The notes under the pieces are model-generated. The model made no database searches, was not told the origin of the DNA, and saw nothing but the letters and a program-made list of their open reading frames with translations. A DNA stretch of 9,834 nt from Alphaproteobacteria bacterium. GTDB lineage: Bacteria; Pseudomonadota; Alphaproteobacteria; RF32; CAG-239. The stretch lies in NCBI GenBank assembly GCA_017645485.1, contig JAGCOI010000148.1, forward strand, positions 1 to 9,834, in the 5' to 3' direction. The translations under genes and the position numbers were made by a program. Positions 1-6,526 of the stretch are shown piece after piece. How positions within the stretch are numbered: the first letter of the stretch is position 1; each line of letters begins with the position of its first letter.

Positions 1-956
1 ATGCGCACTTCTTGGTCGCCGTTGGTCGGGTTCGGCAGTTTCGCCTCGATGGCGAGATATTTGAAGTCTTTCGTCCGAAGCATGACTTCCACGCCTTGGC
101 AAAAACCGTTCCACCGCCTGAGCTTCTGACAAGCTTCGTGAACATGCCGGTTCAGCTCATGTTCCAAATATTCCAAACTTTGCGTGAAGTCCTCAAAACT
201 TCGCGTAACCTGTATACTCTGCGGAGCGGTGGGCTCATTATTTACCAAAGATGTTGCAATTCCGCTCAGTTCGCTTTTCAAATTTAATCCGTTAATTCCG
301 AAAGCTTTCCTAATCCAGCCGTTTTCTTTTTCCACGAAATCTTTGATTGTGAAAATTCCGCTGAACTTCATGTGTTCACTGTTTTTGCGCCCGATACCGC
401 TGACGTCCTCAATCGGCATTTCGCCCACAATATCCAAGATTTTATCAGGCGGAATAACGAATATCCCGTTGTTGGTCTTTGCCTTATCGCTCGCCAATTT
501 CGCCAGCGTTTTAGAAGTTCCCAAGCCGATGGAAACGGGAATGCCGACCTTGTCCCAAACGGTCTGCCGGATATTCTTGATAATGTCGGTATAAGTGGAG
601 TGATAAACCTTGTTGAGGTTGGTCAGATCGATAAAAGCCTCATCAACCGAAGTCACTTCGACATCCGGACTGAAAGTGCGAATAGTGTCCATCACTTCTT
701 TAGAAATCTCGGTATAGCGGTGGTGGCGCGCCGGAATACAAATCGCGGCCCTAAAGTTCGGTTTAACCTGAAAATACGGTTGTCCCATTTTAATTCCGAG
801 TGCTTTGGCTTCTTTGGAGCGGGAAACGATAATGCCTTTACTTCCACCGCCGGTTATCACGCACACCGGCTTTCCCTGCAAATCAGGGTTATCTTTCCGT
901 TCGCAAGAAACGAAAAAGCAGTCACAATCAACCAAAGCTATAACGTGTTGGCGCAT
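1..956 (-). CDS. Y-family translesion DNA polymerase (UmuC/DinB superfamily), C-terminus beyond the window
   Basis: This gene codes for an error-prone polymerase that copies past damaged bases. 318 codons are visible before the left edge; UmuC is about 420 residues long, so the end of the little-finger domain is missing. The palm starts with VDCDCFF (residues 9-15), with the metal ligand D10 and steric-gate position F15. The second catalytic motif is SVDEAF (103-108, D105 and E106). SIGLGTSKTLAKLASDKAK (142-160) and the helix-hairpin-helix VSGIGRKN (185-192) follow. The segment EAKALGIKMGQPYF (49-62) is closer to UmuC than to DinB. The ATG at 956 follows an AAAGAGGT ribosome site. An SOS operator lies just upstream, and no umuD is visible. 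Eight of 16 arginine codons are CGG or AGG, unlike the neighbours, which suggests transfer. The family call is firm; the UmuC or DinB subgroup is not. Confidence 0.93.
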   Translation of the reverse strand, partial: MRQHVIALVDCDCFFVSCERKDNPDLQGKPVCVITGGGSKGIIVSRSKEAKALGIKMGQPYFQVKPNFRAAICIPARHHRYTEISKEVMDTIRTFSPDVEVTSVDEAFIDLTNLNKVYHSTYTDIIKNIRQTVWDKVGIPVSIGLGTSKTLAKLASDKAKTNNGIFVIPPDKILDIVGEMPIEDVSGIGRKNSEHMKFSGIFTIKDFVEKENGWIRKAFGINGLNLKSELSGIATSLVNNEPTAPQSIQVTRSFEDFTQSLEYLEHELNRHVHEACQKLRRWNGFCQGVEVMLRTKDFKYLAIEAKLPNPTNGDQEVR

Positions 957-970
957 TTTACCTCTTTAAT

Positions 971-985
971 GTTCTATTTCTGTTC
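971..985 (-). promoter_or_regulatory. LexA (SOS) operator of the Y-family polymerase gene
   Basis: The bases read GTTC, seven bases (tatttct), then GTTC, an exact match to the GTTC-N7-GTTC consensus of alphaproteobacterial LexA. The site lies 15 bases before the polymerase start codon and just downstream of the likely -10 element, where a bound repressor would block transcription. A near-identical site (GTTC-tattttt-GTTC) precedes recA. LexA binding is inferred from the match and from the kind of gene controlled. Confidence 0.85.
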
Positions 986-986
986 T

Positions 987-1015
987 ATTGTTAGCGTGGA
1001 AATTTTCGGAGTCAA
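987..1015 (-). promoter_or_regulatory. Likely sigma-70 type promoter of the polymerase gene
   Basis: On the minus strand a -35 element TTGACT (1010-1015) is followed after 17 bases by AACAAT (987-992), a 4 of 6 match to the -10 consensus. The SOS operator begins one base downstream, so the predicted transcription start falls inside the operator. Spacing and position support it; the -10 is only moderate. Confidence 0.55.
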
Positions 1016-1300
1016 TAAATTTGGTGTGATAATCCCACTTATAATTAAGGTTACATTTACCGGTATCTCTTTTCTGATTTGTTCAAGAGTGGCGAGGATA
1101 TAGGATACGAACTTGGGCAGGTAAGAAGCTAGTATTATCAAGGCGAAATGGTCTGAGTTAGCTCAATCCAAAAGTATCTATTTTGGTGCGGCGGGCGGTA
1201 TCTTTTCAAAAACCAGCAAAAGTGACATCATGGTCAGCTCAAACAAATCTTTTGCAAACACCCGCAAACATTGGGCTTTAACCCGGTATTTAAAACAAGA
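1016..1300. other. Stretch without a recognisable gene between the polymerase promoter and the tRNA terminator
   Basis: I found no convincing coding region on either strand. A plus-strand reading frame ending at 1103 is the antisense shadow of the polymerase gene. The stretch lies immediately downstream of a tRNA 3' end, where mobile DNA often inserts, but I see no integrase gene and no second copy of the tRNA end. A short match to a tRNA B-box (1103-1113, minus strand) has no T-stem around it. It may be decayed sequence. Confidence 0.5.
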
Positions 1301-1330
1301 AAAAAGAGGAAGTATATCTTTCCTCTTTTT
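1301..1330 (-). terminator. Intrinsic terminator of the tRNA transcript
   Basis: An 11-bp stem AAAAAGAGGAA (1301-1311) pairs with TTCCTCTTTTT (1320-1330) around an 8-base loop. On the minus strand the stem runs into a T-rich tail. It lies 4 bases past the encoded CCA of the tRNA. The plus-strand reading also ends in T residues, so the hairpin may work both ways. It probably also ends recA transcripts, since no terminator is visible between recA and the tRNA. Confidence 0.8.
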
Positions 1331-1334
1331 ATTA

Positions 1335-1411
1335 TGGTGGGCGCTGTAGGACTCGAACCTACGACCAGACCGTTATGAGCGGCCGGCTCTAACCAACTGA
1401 GCTAAGCGCCC
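1335..1411 (-). tRNA. tRNA with anticodon CAU (elongator Met, or Ile2 read after lysidine modification)
   Basis: On the minus strand the sequence folds as a complete cloverleaf. The acceptor stem is GGGCGCT with AGCGCCC (7 perfect pairs). The D-arm is GCTC-AGTTGGTTA-GAGC, the anticodon stem is GGCCG with CGGTC around the loop CTCATAA, and the T-arm is GTAGG-TTCGAGT-CCTAC. The CCA end is encoded (1335-1337). It is not the initiator tRNA: the first pair is G-C, and the three G-C pairs typical of the initiator anticodon stem are absent. Elongator Met and Ile2 share this anticodon, and I cannot separate them safely by eye. It has its own promoter and a terminator downstream. Confidence 0.96.
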
Positions 1412-1422
1412 GACGCCTGACA

Positions 1423-1451
1423 GTTCTAAAATAAAAAAAATTATATGTCAA
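1423..1451 (-). promoter_or_regulatory. Promoter of the tRNA gene
   Basis: On the minus strand a perfect -35 TTGACA (1446-1451) is followed after 17 bases by TAGAAC (1423-1428), a 4 of 6 match to the -10 consensus. Transcription would start about 5 bases before the mature tRNA 5' end at 1411. This short leader makes the assignment plausible. Confidence 0.6.
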
Positions 1452-1476
1452 GCCTTTTCTGTTTCAAATATCTGAA

Positions 1477-1492
1477 TGTTTCACGTAAAACA
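1477..1492. promoter_or_regulatory. parS-like palindrome (possible ParB binding site)
   Basis: The plus strand reads TGTTTCACGTAAAACA. This matches 15 of 16 bases of the ParB binding site TGTTTCACGTGAAACA; only the G at position 11 is A. It sits directly after the recA stop codon, in the spacer before the tRNA promoter. No T-run follows on the minus strand, so it does not look like a terminator. A further half-site TGTTTCA lies at 1460-1466. ParB binding is inferred from sequence only. Confidence 0.5.
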
Positions 1493-2521
1493 TTACTCAT
1501 CATCCATCACAGGCTCATCCGAGCCAATCATTTCAGTTGTCAGATGCCCTGCATCGGCACGGATTTTATTTTCGATTTCATCGGCAACTTCAGGATGTTC
1601 TCTTAAGTAAATTTTTGCGTTTTCACGCCCTTGACCGATTTTTTCGCCGTTATATGAAAACCACGCACCGGCCTTATCGACAATACCGGCTTTCACACCC
1701 AAATCTATCAATTCGCCCGTTTTGGAAATACCCTCGCCGTACATAATATCAAAATCAACTGTTTTAAACGGCGGAGCAACCTTATTTTTCACGATTTTCA
1801 CACGCGTTTGGTTACCGATAACATCATCTTTATCTTTAATTGCCCCGATTCTTCTGATATCCATACGCACGGATGCATAAAATTTCAAGGCATTGCCGCC
1901 CGTTGTTGTTTCAGGATTACCAAACATCACACCAAGCTTCATACGAATTTGATTGATAAAGATAACAAGCGTATTCGAACGCGAAATTGTTGCCGTCAAT
2001 TTACGCAATGCCTGACTCATCAAACGTGCCTGCAACCCCATATGAGAATCACCCATTTCGCCTTCAAGTTCCGCCTTTGGCACAAGTGCGGCCACCGAAT
2101 CAACAACCAACACATCAATTGCGCCTGAACGCACCAATGTATCAGCTATTTCCAAAGCCTGCTCTCCGGCATCCGGCTGAGAAATAAGCAAATTTTCAAT
2201 ATCAACACCTATTTTCTTTGCATATGAAGGGTCCAATGCATGCTCGGCATCTATAAATGCACATGTACCGCCTTTCTTTTGACTTTGCGCAATCACACTT
2301 AAAGCAAGCGTCGTTTTACCGGAACTCTCCGGGCCGTAAATTTCGATAATACGTCCTTTCGGTAAACCGCCGATACCAAGGGCAATATCAATGCCAAGCG
2401 AACCTGTCGAAATCGCTTCAATATCAATATTTGTATTTTGCCCCAAGCGCATAATCGACCCTTTGCCGAAAGCACGTTCAATTTGACTGAGTGCCGCATC
2501 TAATGCCTTATCTTTTTCCAT
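1493..2521 (-). CDS. recA: RecA recombinase
   Basis: RecA is the ATP-dependent strand-exchange protein of homologous recombination. As a filament on single-stranded DNA it also triggers LexA self-cleavage, which starts the SOS response. The 342-residue protein has the usual length. The Walker A motif GPESSGKTT lies at 63-71 and the catalytic glutamate in DAEHALDP is E93. Walker B VLVVD lies at 137-141, loop 1 [13 protein letters not shown] at 151-163, and loop 2 [12 protein letters not shown] at 201-212. The C-terminus ends in the usual acidic tail. The ATG follows an AGGGG ribosome site. An SOS operator precedes the gene, so RecA is probably damage-induced and shares its control with the polymerase at 1-956. 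A parS-like palindrome abuts the stop codon. The assignment is secure. Confidence 0.99.
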   Translation of the reverse strand: MEKDKALDAALSQIERAFGKGSIMRLGQNTNIDIEAISTGSLGIDIALGIGGLPKGRIIEIYGPESSGKTTLALSVIAQSQKKGGTCAFIDAEHALDPSYAKKIGVDIENLLISQPDAGEQALEIADTLVRSGAIDVLVVDSVAALVPKAELEGEMGDSHMGLQARLMSQALRKLTATISRSNTLVIFINQIRMKLGVMFGNPETTTGGNALKFYASVRMDIRRIGAIKDKDDVIGNQTRVKIVKNKVAPPFKTVDFDIMYGEGISKTGELIDLGVKAGIVDKAGAWFSYNGEKIGQGRENAKIYLREHPEVADEIENKIRADAGHLTTEMIGSDEPVMDDE

Positions 2522-2557
2522 ATTAGTCCCCTTCGTTACAAATGAATTACTGCTGTT

Positions 2558-2586
2558 AAATTGTTCTATTTTTGTTCTGATGTCAA
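2558..2586 (-). promoter_or_regulatory. Likely recA promoter
   Basis: On the minus strand a perfect -35 TTGACA lies at 2581-2586, inside the 3' end of the preceding membrane protein gene. The base pattern 17 positions further on (CAATTT, 2558-2563) is a poor -10 match, so the -10 placement is uncertain. The SOS operator at 2563-2577 fills the region between the two elements, a normal place for LexA repression. Confidence 0.45.
2563..2577 (-). promoter_or_regulatory. LexA (SOS) operator of recA
   Basis: The bases read GTTC, seven bases (tattttt), then GTTC, an exact match to the alphaproteobacterial LexA consensus. It begins 41 bases before the recA ATG and directly follows a TTGACA -35 element. 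It overlaps the TAG stop codon (2566-2568) of the upstream membrane protein gene. The seven-base spacer differs by one base from that of the operator at 971-985. Confidence 0.88.
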
Positions 2587-3480
2587 GTGTTTTCTTTTCT
2601 TGTTCACATCATTTTGTTCTTTTTTTTGTTTCGGTAAAGCAACCTGCTTTCCCAAGTTGCGATATTCATCCAAAGATGCCGTCACGACTGCCCCAAAAAT
2701 CACCACTGCCCAATATAAATACATCCACACAAGCGTTAAAGGCACTGCGGCCACTGCTCCGTACAACGTTTTATAGGTATTGTTTTTAAGCATAAAAAGA
2801 GCAAAACCCTGTCTTAAAACCATGAAAAGAATCATGGCTGTTACAGCACCGACAAGCGCACTTAAAACGCTCACTTTCTTATTCGGAATAAAAACATACA
2901 CCCCCACCAACAGCAAGCACGTTATCAGAGCAGGCAAAATCTTACCGAGCCATATTTGCGCTTCGGGCCAAGAAGCAAAAATTTTGTGAAAAGCAACCAT
3001 CCCTTTGAGCGATAAACCCGTACCCAACAAAAGAGGCCCCAACGTAATCACCGTCCAATAAAGCGTAATTTTCGTTGTCCAACGACGCGGTGTGCTGACC
3101 TTAAAAATAAAATTAAAACTGTTTTCAATTGTTGACAACAATAACACCGCCGTTAATGCAATACCCACAACACCGATCGTCGTCAACTTAGCCGTTGCGT
3201 TAATAAAGTCGTTAAAATACATATTCAAATCCTGTCCGGCATCAGGCATCAGGTTTTGAATAAACATATCTTGAATTTGCTGACGCACATCTGCAAAAAC
3301 AGGAAAAGCGGAAAACACCGCCAGTGCAATCGCCAATACGGGCACAAGCGCAATCAGTGACGTATAACTCAAAGACGAGGCCACACGCAAAATCGTATCA
3401 TTTTTTGTGCGCTTGATTAAAAAACGAATAAAATTCTGAATATTTGTTAAACCTTGACGGATTTGTTCTTTAGACATCAC
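2566..3480 (-). CDS. YihY/BrkB family inner membrane protein
   Basis: This is a 304-residue multi-pass membrane protein of the YihY family. The family was once called ribonuclease BN or the BrkB virulence factor; its molecular role is not settled. Six hydrophobic segments are visible at about 33-62, 99-119, 136-158, 176-198, 204-230 and 240-268, close to the family pattern. Typical blocks are [13 protein letters not shown] (35-47) and [18 protein letters not shown] (240-257). The last 25 residues are charged and lysine-rich, probably cytoplasmic. An AGGAG ribosome site lies 8 bases before a GTG at 3480 and 11 bases before an ATG at 3477. I chose the GTG for its spacing, but the ATG is possible. 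A terminator separates it from secF. Its 3' end contains the recA operator and -35 element. Confidence 0.9.
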   Translation of the reverse strand: MMSKEQIRQGLTNIQNFIRFLIKRTKNDTILRVASSLSYTSLIALVPVLAIALAVFSAFPVFADVRQQIQDMFIQNLMPDAGQDLNMYFNDFINATAKLTTIGVVGIALTAVLLLSTIENSFNFIFKVSTPRRWTTKITLYWTVITLGPLLLGTGLSLKGMVAFHKIFASWPEAQIWLGKILPALITCLLLVGVYVFIPNKKVSVLSALVGAVTAMILFMVLRQGFALFMLKNNTYKTLYGAVAAVPLTLVWMYLYWAVVIFGAVVTASLDEYRNLGKQVALPKQKKEQNDVNKKRKHLTSEQK

Positions 3481-3506
3481 TGCTTTTACTCCTGATCATT
3501 AAATTA

Positions 3507-3536
3507 AATAAAGAGGCCGCATACAGCCTCTTTATT
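3507..3536 (-). terminator. Intrinsic terminator after secF
   Basis: An 11-bp stem AATAAAGAGGC (3507-3517) pairs with GCCTCTTTATT (3526-3536) around an 8-base loop. On the minus strand it is followed by the T-rich TTTAATTTAAT. It lies 13 bases past the secF stop codon and would end the yajC-secD-secF transcript before the YihY-family gene. Confidence 0.75.
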
Positions 3537-3549
3537 ATTTTTCAAAACC

Positions 3550-4494
3550 TTAAGCGTTTCCGAACGGATTTGCATTATCCTGCCGTTCTCTGTTTTCTTG
3601 TGTTTTTCTCAAGTCAAACACATTCAAAAATACGCAGGAAATATAAATTGAAGAATACGTGCCGATAATAACGCCGAATAAAATCACAAACGAAAAACTG
3701 CGTAACGCATCTCCGCCGAAAGCAAACAAAGCCACAGCCGCACACAGCGTTGTCAACCCTGTTAAAATTGTACGCGAAAAGATGTCGTTGATACTTTTAT
3801 TGATTAAATCATACTGACTCATCTTTTTGTACTTACGCAGATTTTCCCTTATTCTGTCATAATTCACAACCGTATCGTTAATCGAATAACCGGCAAGCGT
3901 TAAAACAGCCGCCACGGTTGTTAAACTGATATCAAAATCAAACAACGACAAACAACCGACCGTAATGATAATATCATGGAACAATCCGAGCAATGCCCCT
4001 AATGCAAATTGCCATTCAAATCTGAACCATACATATGCACAAATTGCTAAAATAGCAATCACGGACGAAACCACACCGGCCCGTTTTAATTCATCACCCA
4101 CCTGAGGACCGACCGATTCAACGCGTCTGTATTCATAACCGTTGCCCAAAATTTCTTTAATTTTAATAACGGCCAAACGCTGACTTTCTTCATTGGCATT
4201 GTCGGCTTGTGCGCGAATGGAAAGCTCGTTGCCCTCCTCGCCCACGCTTTGCAAGGTTAATTCATCCAAATGCAAAGCAGACAGTTTTTCTCTGATTTCT
4301 TCAACATTGATTTTATTCTCGCTTTTAATTTCCATTAAAACGCCGCCGGAAAAATCGATGCCATAGTTAAAGCCATGGAAAAACATTAAATAGAAAGACC
4401 CCAAAACCAGCAATAAAGACATGATATACGTGTACTTTCTCGGTTTTAAAAAGTCGATATTCGTATCTTTTGTAACCCAACTGAATATTTGCAT
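3550..4494 (-). CDS. secF: SecF, protein translocase accessory subunit
   Basis: SecF pairs with SecD in the inner membrane. The complex uses the proton gradient to pull exported proteins out of the SecYEG channel on the periplasmic side. The 314-residue protein has one N-terminal membrane segment (about 22-40), then the family motif YGIDFSGG (44-51) opening the periplasmic domain. Five more membrane segments follow at about 140-157, 162-182, 190-208, 244-262 and 267-290. Conserved blocks are VGPQVGDELKRAG (128-140) and GYSINDTVVNYDRIREN (202-218). The start lies 20 bases after the secD stop with an AGGA ribosome site, so it shares the yajC-secD transcript. The C-terminal tail is polar and short. 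The assignment is secure. Confidence 0.98.
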   Translation of the reverse strand: MQIFSWVTKDTNIDFLKPRKYTYIMSLLLVLGSFYLMFFHGFNYGIDFSGGVLMEIKSENKINVEEIREKLSALHLDELTLQSVGEEGNELSIRAQADNANEESQRLAVIKIKEILGNGYEYRRVESVGPQVGDELKRAGVVSSVIAILAICAYVWFRFEWQFALGALLGLFHDIIITVGCLSLFDFDISLTTVAAVLTLAGYSINDTVVNYDRIRENLRKYKKMSQYDLINKSINDIFSRTILTGLTTLCAAVALFAFGGDALRSFSFVILFGVIIGTYSSIYISCVFLNVFDLRKTQENRERQDNANPFGNA

Positions 4495-4514
4495 ATTTTT
4501 TAATCCTTTTCTTC

Positions 4515-6062
4515 TTATTGAATGGGTAATTTCGTCGGCTTAAAGCGATTAAGCCAATAAGTAATAATCAAACGTGTTACCGTGACCGATGTAAACATAG
4601 AAGTCGCAATACCGATTGAAAGCGTTACCGCAAATCCTCTGACCGGTCCGGAACCGAACCAAAACAGTACGGCAGCCGCCACAAGTGTTGTTAAGTTTGA
4701 ATCAACAATCGTTGCCCATGCTTCCGTAAAGCCCGCATCGGCCGCATCACGCGGTAAACGTCCGGCTTTTACTTCTTCACGCATACGTTCAAAAATCAAC
4801 ACGTTGGCATCAACCGCCATACCGATTGTTAAGATAATACCGGCAATACCGGGCAAAGTCAGCGTTGTACCGATAAAGCTCATTGCACCAAGTATCAATA
4901 TCAAGTTGACACACACCGTTAAGGTTGTAAACAGCCCGAAAAGGCCATAGGCCAAAATCATAAACACAACCACGGCAATAAAGCCTATAATGGAAGCGTA
5001 AACACCGTCTTTAATCGAATCAGCACCCAAACCGGCACCGACAGTGCGTTCTTCCAAAACTTCCAACGGCGCAGGCAAAGCACCTGAACGCAAAAGCATA
5101 GCCAAATTGTTGGCTTCTTCCGAAGTGAAACTGCCGGTAATCACACCGCTTCCTCCTAAAATGGCCGATTGAATGTTCGGCGCGGAAATCACCTCATTAT
5201 CAAGCACAATGGCAAGTCTTTCGCCCACATTGTTTTTGGTCACTTCGCCGAATTTACGCCCGCCCATTGTATTAAATTTGAATGTGACGACAGGTCTGCC
5301 ATCTTGGAACGAAACACCGGCATCCGTTAAATTTTCACCGCCGACAACCGCTTTTCTTTGAATAACGAGCTGTCCGCCTTCGGCGCTGTTAATCACGCGC
5401 GAGGCATTGCTGAGTTTACCGCGCTTGGCATCTTGAGCCGTTGTTCTGCTGTCAACCAAATGGAAAGACATTTTAGCCGTTTTACCTAAAAGCGTTTTGA
5501 CCTCTTCCGGATTTTGAACGCCCGGCAACTGAACCACAATACGATCCGAACCTTGGCTTTGAATAACGGGTTCTTTCGTGCCGAGTTCGTCAATACGGCG
5601 ACGCACGATTTCAATTGATTGATCCACAACCTTTTTGGTTAACATGGCAAGTGCCGTATCGGAATATTTAATTTCAATCACACCGTTTTCGTTAACGTTC
5701 ACATCAAGCCCGTCTTCCAATTTTTTCAAATAACCGATAGCTTGCGTACGTGAATTGGCATTTTCAATTTTAACTTTCACACTGTCCGCACCGGCAGCTA
5801 AATTTTGATAACGAATACGATGCTCGCGTAAAGCCTGACGTGCGGAATCTTCCAACATGCCCATACGCTCACGCACAACTTCATCAATATTTACTTCAAG
5901 CAACAAATTTGATCCGCCCTGCAAATCAAGCCCTAAACTTACCGGTTGCCACCATGACGGCAACTTAACCGATTTCGGCATCATATTAGGCAACGCCAAA
6001 AACGCGCCAACCAAACAAATGCCTATAATAAGAAGCACTCTTTCTTTCGACAGTTTATACAT
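4515..6062 (-). CDS. secD: SecD, protein translocase accessory subunit
   Basis: SecD is the larger partner of SecF in proton-driven protein export. The 515-residue form starts MYKLSKERV with one membrane segment (about 8-25), then LGLDLQGG (43-50), the opening motif of the large periplasmic domain. The family block TVGAGLGADSI (340-350) precedes five C-terminal membrane segments. GMAVDANVLIFERMREE (414-430) carries D418, which matches the aspartate needed for proton transport in E. coli SecD. I chose the ATG at 6062: it follows an AAGGA ribosome site, and the protein then begins like other SecD proteins. An open frame continues upstream to 6164, but those 34 residues are antisense-free coding sequence of yajC read in another frame. 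The first 8 bases overlap the end of yajC, suggesting translational coupling. Confidence 0.98.
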   Translation of the reverse strand: MYKLSKERVLLIIGICLVGAFLALPNMMPKSVKLPSWWQPVSLGLDLQGGSNLLLEVNIDEVVRERMGMLEDSARQALREHRIRYQNLAAGADSVKVKIENANSRTQAIGYLKKLEDGLDVNVNENGVIEIKYSDTALAMLTKKVVDQSIEIVRRRIDELGTKEPVIQSQGSDRIVVQLPGVQNPEEVKTLLGKTAKMSFHLVDSRTTAQDAKRGKLSNASRVINSAEGGQLVIQRKAVVGGENLTDAGVSFQDGRPVVTFKFNTMGGRKFGEVTKNNVGERLAIVLDNEVISAPNIQSAILGGSGVITGSFTSEEANNLAMLLRSGALPAPLEVLEERTVGAGLGADSIKDGVYASIIGFIAVVVFMILAYGLFGLFTTLTVCVNLILILGAMSFIGTTLTLPGIAGIILTIGMAVDANVLIFERMREEVKAGRLPRDAADAGFTEAWATIVDSNLTTLVAAAVLFWFGSGPVRGFAVTLSIGIATSMFTSVTVTRLIITYWLNRFKPTKLPIQ

Positions 6063-6408
6063 TTTTCTTTCCTTTTTTATTTTCTTTTGTAATTTGTTTT
6101 TGCAACAAAACCTCACGAATGGTGTAGCGATGAACTTTAACATTAACGCCTTGTGCAATTTCAAGCGTTAAATCATCATCATGAATATCTTTCACAACGG
6201 CATATAAACCGCCGCCCGTCATAACCTCATCACCGACTTTAATTGCCTTTAATTCCGCCTCATGCTGTTTCATCTTTTTTTGTTGAGGGCGAATAAGCAA
6301 CAGATAAAACACCAAAAAAATCAGTAATATCTGTATAATATTAGCTGCCATGGTTGCCCCGCCGCCAACCGCCGGTGCACCTTGGGCAAAAGCTTCACTG
6401 ATAAACAT
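6055..6408 (-). CDS. yajC: YajC, Sec translocase accessory subunit
   Basis: YajC is a small single-span membrane protein that associates with SecD and SecF. The 117-residue protein has a short alanine- and glycine-rich periplasmic N-terminus, a membrane segment at about 22-39, then the family hallmark IRPQQKKMKQH (39-49). The cytoplasmic part contains VGDEVMTGGGLYAVV (58-72) and a lysine-rich tail. A strong AAGGAG ribosome site precedes the ATG. The TAA stop lies inside the start region of secD (8-base overlap), so the two are translated from one message. A possible promoter lies in the 118-base gap upstream. Confidence 0.97.
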   Translation of the reverse strand: MFISEAFAQGAPAVGGGATMAANIIQILLIFLVFYLLLIRPQQKKMKQHEAELKAIKVGDEVMTGGGLYAVVKDIHDDDLTLEIAQGVNVKVHRYTIREVLLQKQITKENKKGKKNV

Positions 6409-6437
6409 TTATGTCTCCTTGTTAATTAACTGAGGGC

Positions 6438-6465
6438 AATATACAACAAAAACTTGAATAAACAA
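6438..6465 (-). promoter_or_regulatory. Possible promoter of yajC-secD-secF
   Basis: On the minus strand TTGTTT (6460-6465) is followed after 16 bases by TATATT (6438-6443), a 5 of 6 match to the -10 consensus. It lies 30 bases before the yajC start codon in an AT-rich gap. The weak -35 and short spacer keep confidence low; read-through from the upstream lipoprotein gene is also possible. Confidence 0.35.
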
Positions 6466-6526
6466 CACTTAAATTTAAAGTATTGAACAATTTTTTTAAC
6501 CGTATTTTGAATCTGATTAAATAAAT

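Noticed and set aside
372..1103. A 243-codon plus-strand reading frame
   Set aside because: It runs antisense to the Y-family polymerase, whose motifs are unmistakable, and its own product shows no family features.
1103..1113. A tRNA B-box-like sequence on the minus strand (AGTTCGTATCC)
   Set aside because: The flanking bases do not form a T-stem or acceptor stem, so it is not a tRNA.
2602..2619. A third pair of GTTC motifs upstream of recA
   Set aside because: The spacing is ten bases, not seven, and it lies within the YihY-family coding sequence, so it is probably chance.
6063..6164. A 34-residue N-terminal extension of SecD
   Set aside because: It lies wholly within yajC in another frame, and the ATG at 6062 has a ribosome site and gives a normal SecD N-terminus.
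6463..6485. An imperfect 23-bp palindrome between the NlpD-like gene and yajC
   Set aside because: The stem is AT-rich with a mismatch, and the minus strand lacks a clear T-run after it, so a terminator call is not supported.
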